The position numbers were made by a program, and so were the translations under genes. A stretch of 24,785 nucleotides of DNA, from NCBI GenBank assembly GCA_030017825.1, contig JASEGW010000008.1, positions 1-24,785 of the forward strand, in the 5' to 3' direction. Numbering within the stretch: position 1 is the stretch's first letter; every line of letters begins with the position of its first letter. Of the stretch, positions 22,064 through 24,785 are shown one piece after another. The notes below the pieces were generated by a model. It was not told the DNA's origin, searched no databases, and saw nothing but the letters and a program-made list of their open reading frames with translations. Source of the stretch: a bacterium (GTDB taxonomy: Bacteria > UBA9089 > JAHJRX01).

Positions 22064-24610
22064 TTATTTATTTGTTAATTTATTAGAAATAGACTTATCA
22101 AATACAATTTTACATATCTTATTAATATTTAGTCTCTTAGCAATCACACAACCTCTAATATAATCTCCTGATTCTCCCCAAGTATCTGCAATGGTGCAAT
22201 TATTAAGTGAGAATATTCCTGCATAAATCTGGTTAATCTCGTCTCCTTTAAGTTCTATATCTCCACAAGCCTTTACAAGCCCATTAAATGTAACCTTTTT
22301 GTCACTACTTATTAAATTGCTAACTTTAAATTCCCCTCCAGCATAGTAATTGTTTAAAGCATTACCTGCGAAACTAATTCCTCTTCCTAAGTGAGTATTA
22401 TAAGATATAATAGATTTATTTGATAAAATACTACTCTTTACATTAATTTTATCTTTTCCTCCAGGAACTAAATATATACTACCTTGAGAATATATAGGAC
22501 CATTAATTTCTCCGCCACCGCAGATTAATACTCCAGCCGTAACCTTGCTATCACTCCAAGAAGCTTCTGTCTTTACTTCACCACCAGTTCTTATCTCTTT
22601 ACAAGCATTGCCTTTTAAATTTTTAATTATACAAGCTTTACCAGCATGCAATCTAACTACTATATCTATGCCTTCTCCTAAATGAGTATCATAGGCAAAT
22701 ATGCTTCCTTTTGTGATAATATCTCCTCCATCCAAACGTATGCTTGATTTGTCACCAGAAATAAAATAAATATCTTCCTGGCAATCAATCGTAGCCGATA
22801 TCCTTTCTCCTCCACCACAAACTAAAAAACCCGCTTCAACTTTACCGTCTCGCCAAGAGTACTCAGCTTTTCTCTTGCCTAAAGATTTTATACTACCTTC
22901 TATTTTATAGGTCATATTATTTATCCATACTGCTTCTTCTGCATGGAGTTTATTGTTAAAACTCCTGCTAGTAAACCCTCTTCCTAAATGGCTATTAAAA
23001 GTCAATATGTTTTTTTTACTTCTTATAATGCTACCCACATCAGCAGAAATATCATCTACTTCAAATCTATTCTTACCACCCGAAACGAAAACAATATCTT
23101 CTTCAGCATAAAGATTGCCCCTAACTATTCCGTTAGAACATAGAAAAATACCTGCTTCTACATAACTATCTCTCCAATCAGCACGAGTTTTAGCTTTTCC
23201 TGAAGACCTTATATCTACATTTGTTAAGCATCCAATACGATGTAACATACAAGCTTCCTCAGCATGTAAAATTGAATTAACAATCCTTATATTTTCCCCA
23301 CCGTAAACCTTTCCTCCTTGATCAGTCCTAATGTTCTTTAAAGTTCTCACATCTCCCTCTAAATAAATAGCTCCTTTACCATAAGGAGAAAAGTCTATAT
23401 CTCTTTTAGAAAAAAAAGTTCCTTTTAAAACAGCACTTCCATCTAACTTAATCCCATTTACACCCACTAAAGTTACATGATATCTACCAGTTTCTTCATT
23501 TCTTTTTCGAGGATAATAACCTATAACACTATAACTATTTTCCCATCTTCCTATACTTCCTTTAGCAATTAAAGCTCCCTTCTCTCCAATCCTAAGCTCA
23601 GTTTTTTCAGATTTCCACCAATCGCTGCCAATAGTTATATTGCCTTCAGCAAATATCACTGAATTAAGAAATCCACCATCTTTTAATATCTTAAATACTT
23701 CTTTCCCTTTAATCTTAGTTTTATAATTAATATTTCCATCATAATATGTTCCAGAAGCTTCAGCTAAACTTTTATAATAATCCAAACTTATCTCATAAGG
23801 AAGATTACTCAATTCAGGTTTTTCAAATTTACATAAATTTAAATTTGGTTTTTCAGGACTTAGTATTATAGGAGTAGCCATAGTGGGCATGCTTATGCTA
23901 CAAGCATCTTCTTGACGACTTCCATTTCCAGGAGGGTTTATAGGTTTTATACATCCTTTAGCTGTTATATCACCATAAACTCTACATCCTTCTAAATAAG
24001 CATTCTTATTGGAATGAATATTCCCTGTTATTTTAGCATTGGTAACACTTAAATTATCATCACCAAAGAGAAGAAAATCCCAACCTTTTGCCTCAACAAC
24101 AGTATCTCTGGCCTTAACGCAAGATAGGGTTACTGTTTTTTCTTTATTTTCTCCTATATTTTGCTTCCATTTAACTTCCACTCTAATTAATTTAAATGAA
24201 GTTTTAGTTCCGGAGGGAACTTCTCTAAACCATTCGTCAATATATGAAACTGTTACTAGGCGAGAAAAAGAAGGATATCCTTCAATCTTATTGCCCCCAC
24301 TATCCTTAATAGGAAAGTCTACTAAGCCATCATAGTCATCAACATCATCATAATTTTTTCTCGGAAGATATTCGCCTTCTGGACCTAAAGGCCAACTAAA
24401 TTCTTTCTCATCAAATTTCTTAGTTCTTATTTCTTCCAGCAAATCAAGAGCTAAATCGTGAGCACTCTTAATGTTGTTGCAAAAAACAGTAGATTCTGAG
24501 AACCTATTTAAAGAATATACAAGAACAACAACCCCAATAGACAATATGGCAGCAGCAATTAACAATTCTACAAAAGATACGCCTTTGTCATTTTTTATCA
24601 TTTTAAACAT
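22064..24610 (-). CDS. Giant PilV-like prepilin with tandem ~100-residue repeats
   Basis: 848 residues, far longer than normal PilV (~150-200). Residues 1-175 are PilV/GspI-like: leader ...NDKG^VSFVELL (cleavage after G10, Glu +5), hydrophobic helix, IKSAHDLALDLLEEIR, then a beta region with EVKWKQNIGENKEKTVTLSCVKARDT. From about 185 the chain is built of short Gly-rich, hydrophobic strands (IHSNKNAYLEGCRVYGDITAKG, VRTLKNIRTD), suggesting a beta-solenoid. Three long repeats are clear, starting LHA at 448, 555 and 654, with W(R/S)D at 479, 586 and 685 and HLG(R/E)G at 541, 643 and 740; a fourth start is near 755. Each contains EAGxLxCxxG, GGK and SI blocks. AGGAGGAG lies about 17 nt before the ATG, a long spacing. 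Role: probable pilus-tip protein. Confidence 0.88.
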   Translation of the reverse strand: MFKMIKNDKGVSFVELLIAAAILSIGVVVLVYSLNRFSESTVFCNNIKSAHDLALDLLEEIRTKKFDEKEFSWPLGPEGEYLPRKNYDDVDDYDGLVDFPIKDSGGNKIEGYPSFSRLVTVSYIDEWFREVPSGTKTSFKLIRVEVKWKQNIGENKEKTVTLSCVKARDTVVEAKGWDFLLFGDDNLSVTNAKITGNIHSNKNAYLEGCRVYGDITAKGCIKPINPPGNGSRQEDACSISMPTMATPIILSPEKPNLNLCKFEKPELSNLPYEISLDYYKSLAEASGTYYDGNINYKTKIKGKEVFKILKDGGFLNSVIFAEGNITIGSDWWKSEKTELRIGEKGALIAKGSIGRWENSYSVIGYYPRKRNEETGRYHVTLVGVNGIKLDGSAVLKGTFFSKRDIDFSPYGKGAIYLEGDVRTLKNIRTDQGGKVYGGENIRIVNSILHAEEACMLHRIGCLTNVDIRSSGKAKTRADWRDSYVEAGIFLCSNGIVRGNLYAEEDIVFVSGGKNRFEVDDISADVGSIIRSKKNILTFNSHLGRGFTSRSFNNKLHAEEAVWINNMTYKIEGSIKSLGKRKAEYSWRDGKVEAGFLVCGGGERISATIDCQEDIYFISGDKSSIRLDGGDIITKGSIFAYDTHLGEGIDIVVRLHAGKACIIKNLKGNACKEIRTGGEVKTEASWSDSKVTAGVLICGGGEINGPIYSQGSIYLVPGGKDKINVKSSILSNKSIISYNTHLGRGISFAGNALNNYYAGGEFKVSNLISSDKKVTFNGLVKACGDIELKGDEINQIYAGIFSLNNCTIADTWGESGDYIRGCVIAKRLNINKICKIVFDKSISNKLTNK

Positions 24611-24639
24611 ATTTTAACTAATATTCTCCTCCTATTACT

Positions 24640-24668
24640 ATTATACCATACCAAATATCTAAAAACAA
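24640..24668 (-). promoter_or_regulatory. Promoter of the minor-pilin operon
   Basis: On the minus strand: TTGTTT (24663-24668), 17-bp spacer, perfect TATAAT (24640-24645) preceded by TGG (extended -10). AGGAGGAG follows before the ATG at 24610. Confidence 0.6.
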
Positions 24669-24700
24669 GACTTGAGGCTATATTTTACTTTCAATTCAGA

Positions 24701-24784
24701 CTATAAAAGGGTCTCTATATCTTCTATGATGTAGTCCCTGTGCCATTTGTCACAAGACCTATCAGAACCTGAGACAAAGAGTCT
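24701..24784 (-). CDS. Possible 3' end of a further gene (partial)
   Basis: The minus strand is open from the window edge to a TAG at 24701-24703, giving 27 residues ending WHRDYIIEDIETLL, a composition plausible for a real protein end. It is too short to identify, and one other minus-strand frame is also open for 19 codons, so this is a weak call. If real, the pilin promoter lies in the gap just after it. Confidence 0.25.
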   Translation of the reverse strand, partial: RLFVSGSDRSCDKWHRDYIIEDIETLL

Positions 24785-24785
24785 A

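Noticed and set aside
24039..24335. Plus-strand open frame opposite the giant PilV-like gene
   Set aside because: No ribosome-binding site or recognisable motif; the opposite strand is a clear prepilin gene.

Overview
This is an A+T-rich bacterial window of housekeeping and envelope genes. It ends in a type IV pilus/pseudopilus cluster. Gene order tmk-yaaR-holB-ricT-metG-(gap)-tatD is the arrangement known from Firmicutes. The pilins (GFTLIELMIVIAIIGILS... GDNEGRYPY), the TatD-radical SAM fusion and the manC/manB/wzz/rmlD envelope genes are of the kind found in uncultured candidate phyla of the Omnitrophota/Aerophobota/Atribacterota sort. I cannot fix the phylum from sequence alone.

Layout. 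1-955 (minus): a secreted GH26-like glycoside hydrolase fragment, frameshifted at a homopolymer, behind a transposase-like HTH gene with a strong promoter. 956-1661: gene-free, with a perfect 16-bp inverted repeat and the tmk promoter. 1662-6324 (plus): tmk, yaaR, holB, ricT, metG. 6439-6876: a small, highly charged unknown gene with its own promoter and terminator. 7214-9790: TatD-radical SAM fusion, then mtnA. 10115-12545: manC and manB, making mannose-1-phosphate and GDP-mannose precursors. 12516-16633 (minus): ruvX, mltG, a GNAT acetyltransferase, cvpA and a Wzz-like chain-length protein, whose 3' end overlaps manB tail to tail. 16856-18593 (plus): two tandem RmlD-type reductases. 18866-19345: a truncated membrane protein. 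19430-24610 (minus): a pilus cluster of two major-type pilins, an exported unknown, PilX-like and PilW-like proteins, and an 848-residue PilV-like prepilin carrying tandem ~100-residue repeats.

Two things stand out. First, a ~108-bp palindromic-ended repeat with TTAA-CCTGAG...CTCAGG-TTAA ends occurs as two near-identical copies in opposite orientation (2789-2896, 9782-9890), one partial copy (8651-8690) and a probable diverged copy (16082-16204). One copy supplies the mtnA stop codon and another sits inside the tmk-holB operon. Second, the giant PilV-like protein, with at least three ~100-residue repeats that look like a beta-solenoid, is encoded with PilW/PilX-like proteins and an exported partner. 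It is a candidate pilus-tip adhesin or receptor complex.

How the genes fit together: manC/manB, the RmlD pair, Wzz and the truncated membrane protein suggest a surface-polysaccharide theme. mltG is a cell-wall gene. The pilus cluster adds a surface appendage, but no pilus ATPase, platform or secretin gene lies in the window.
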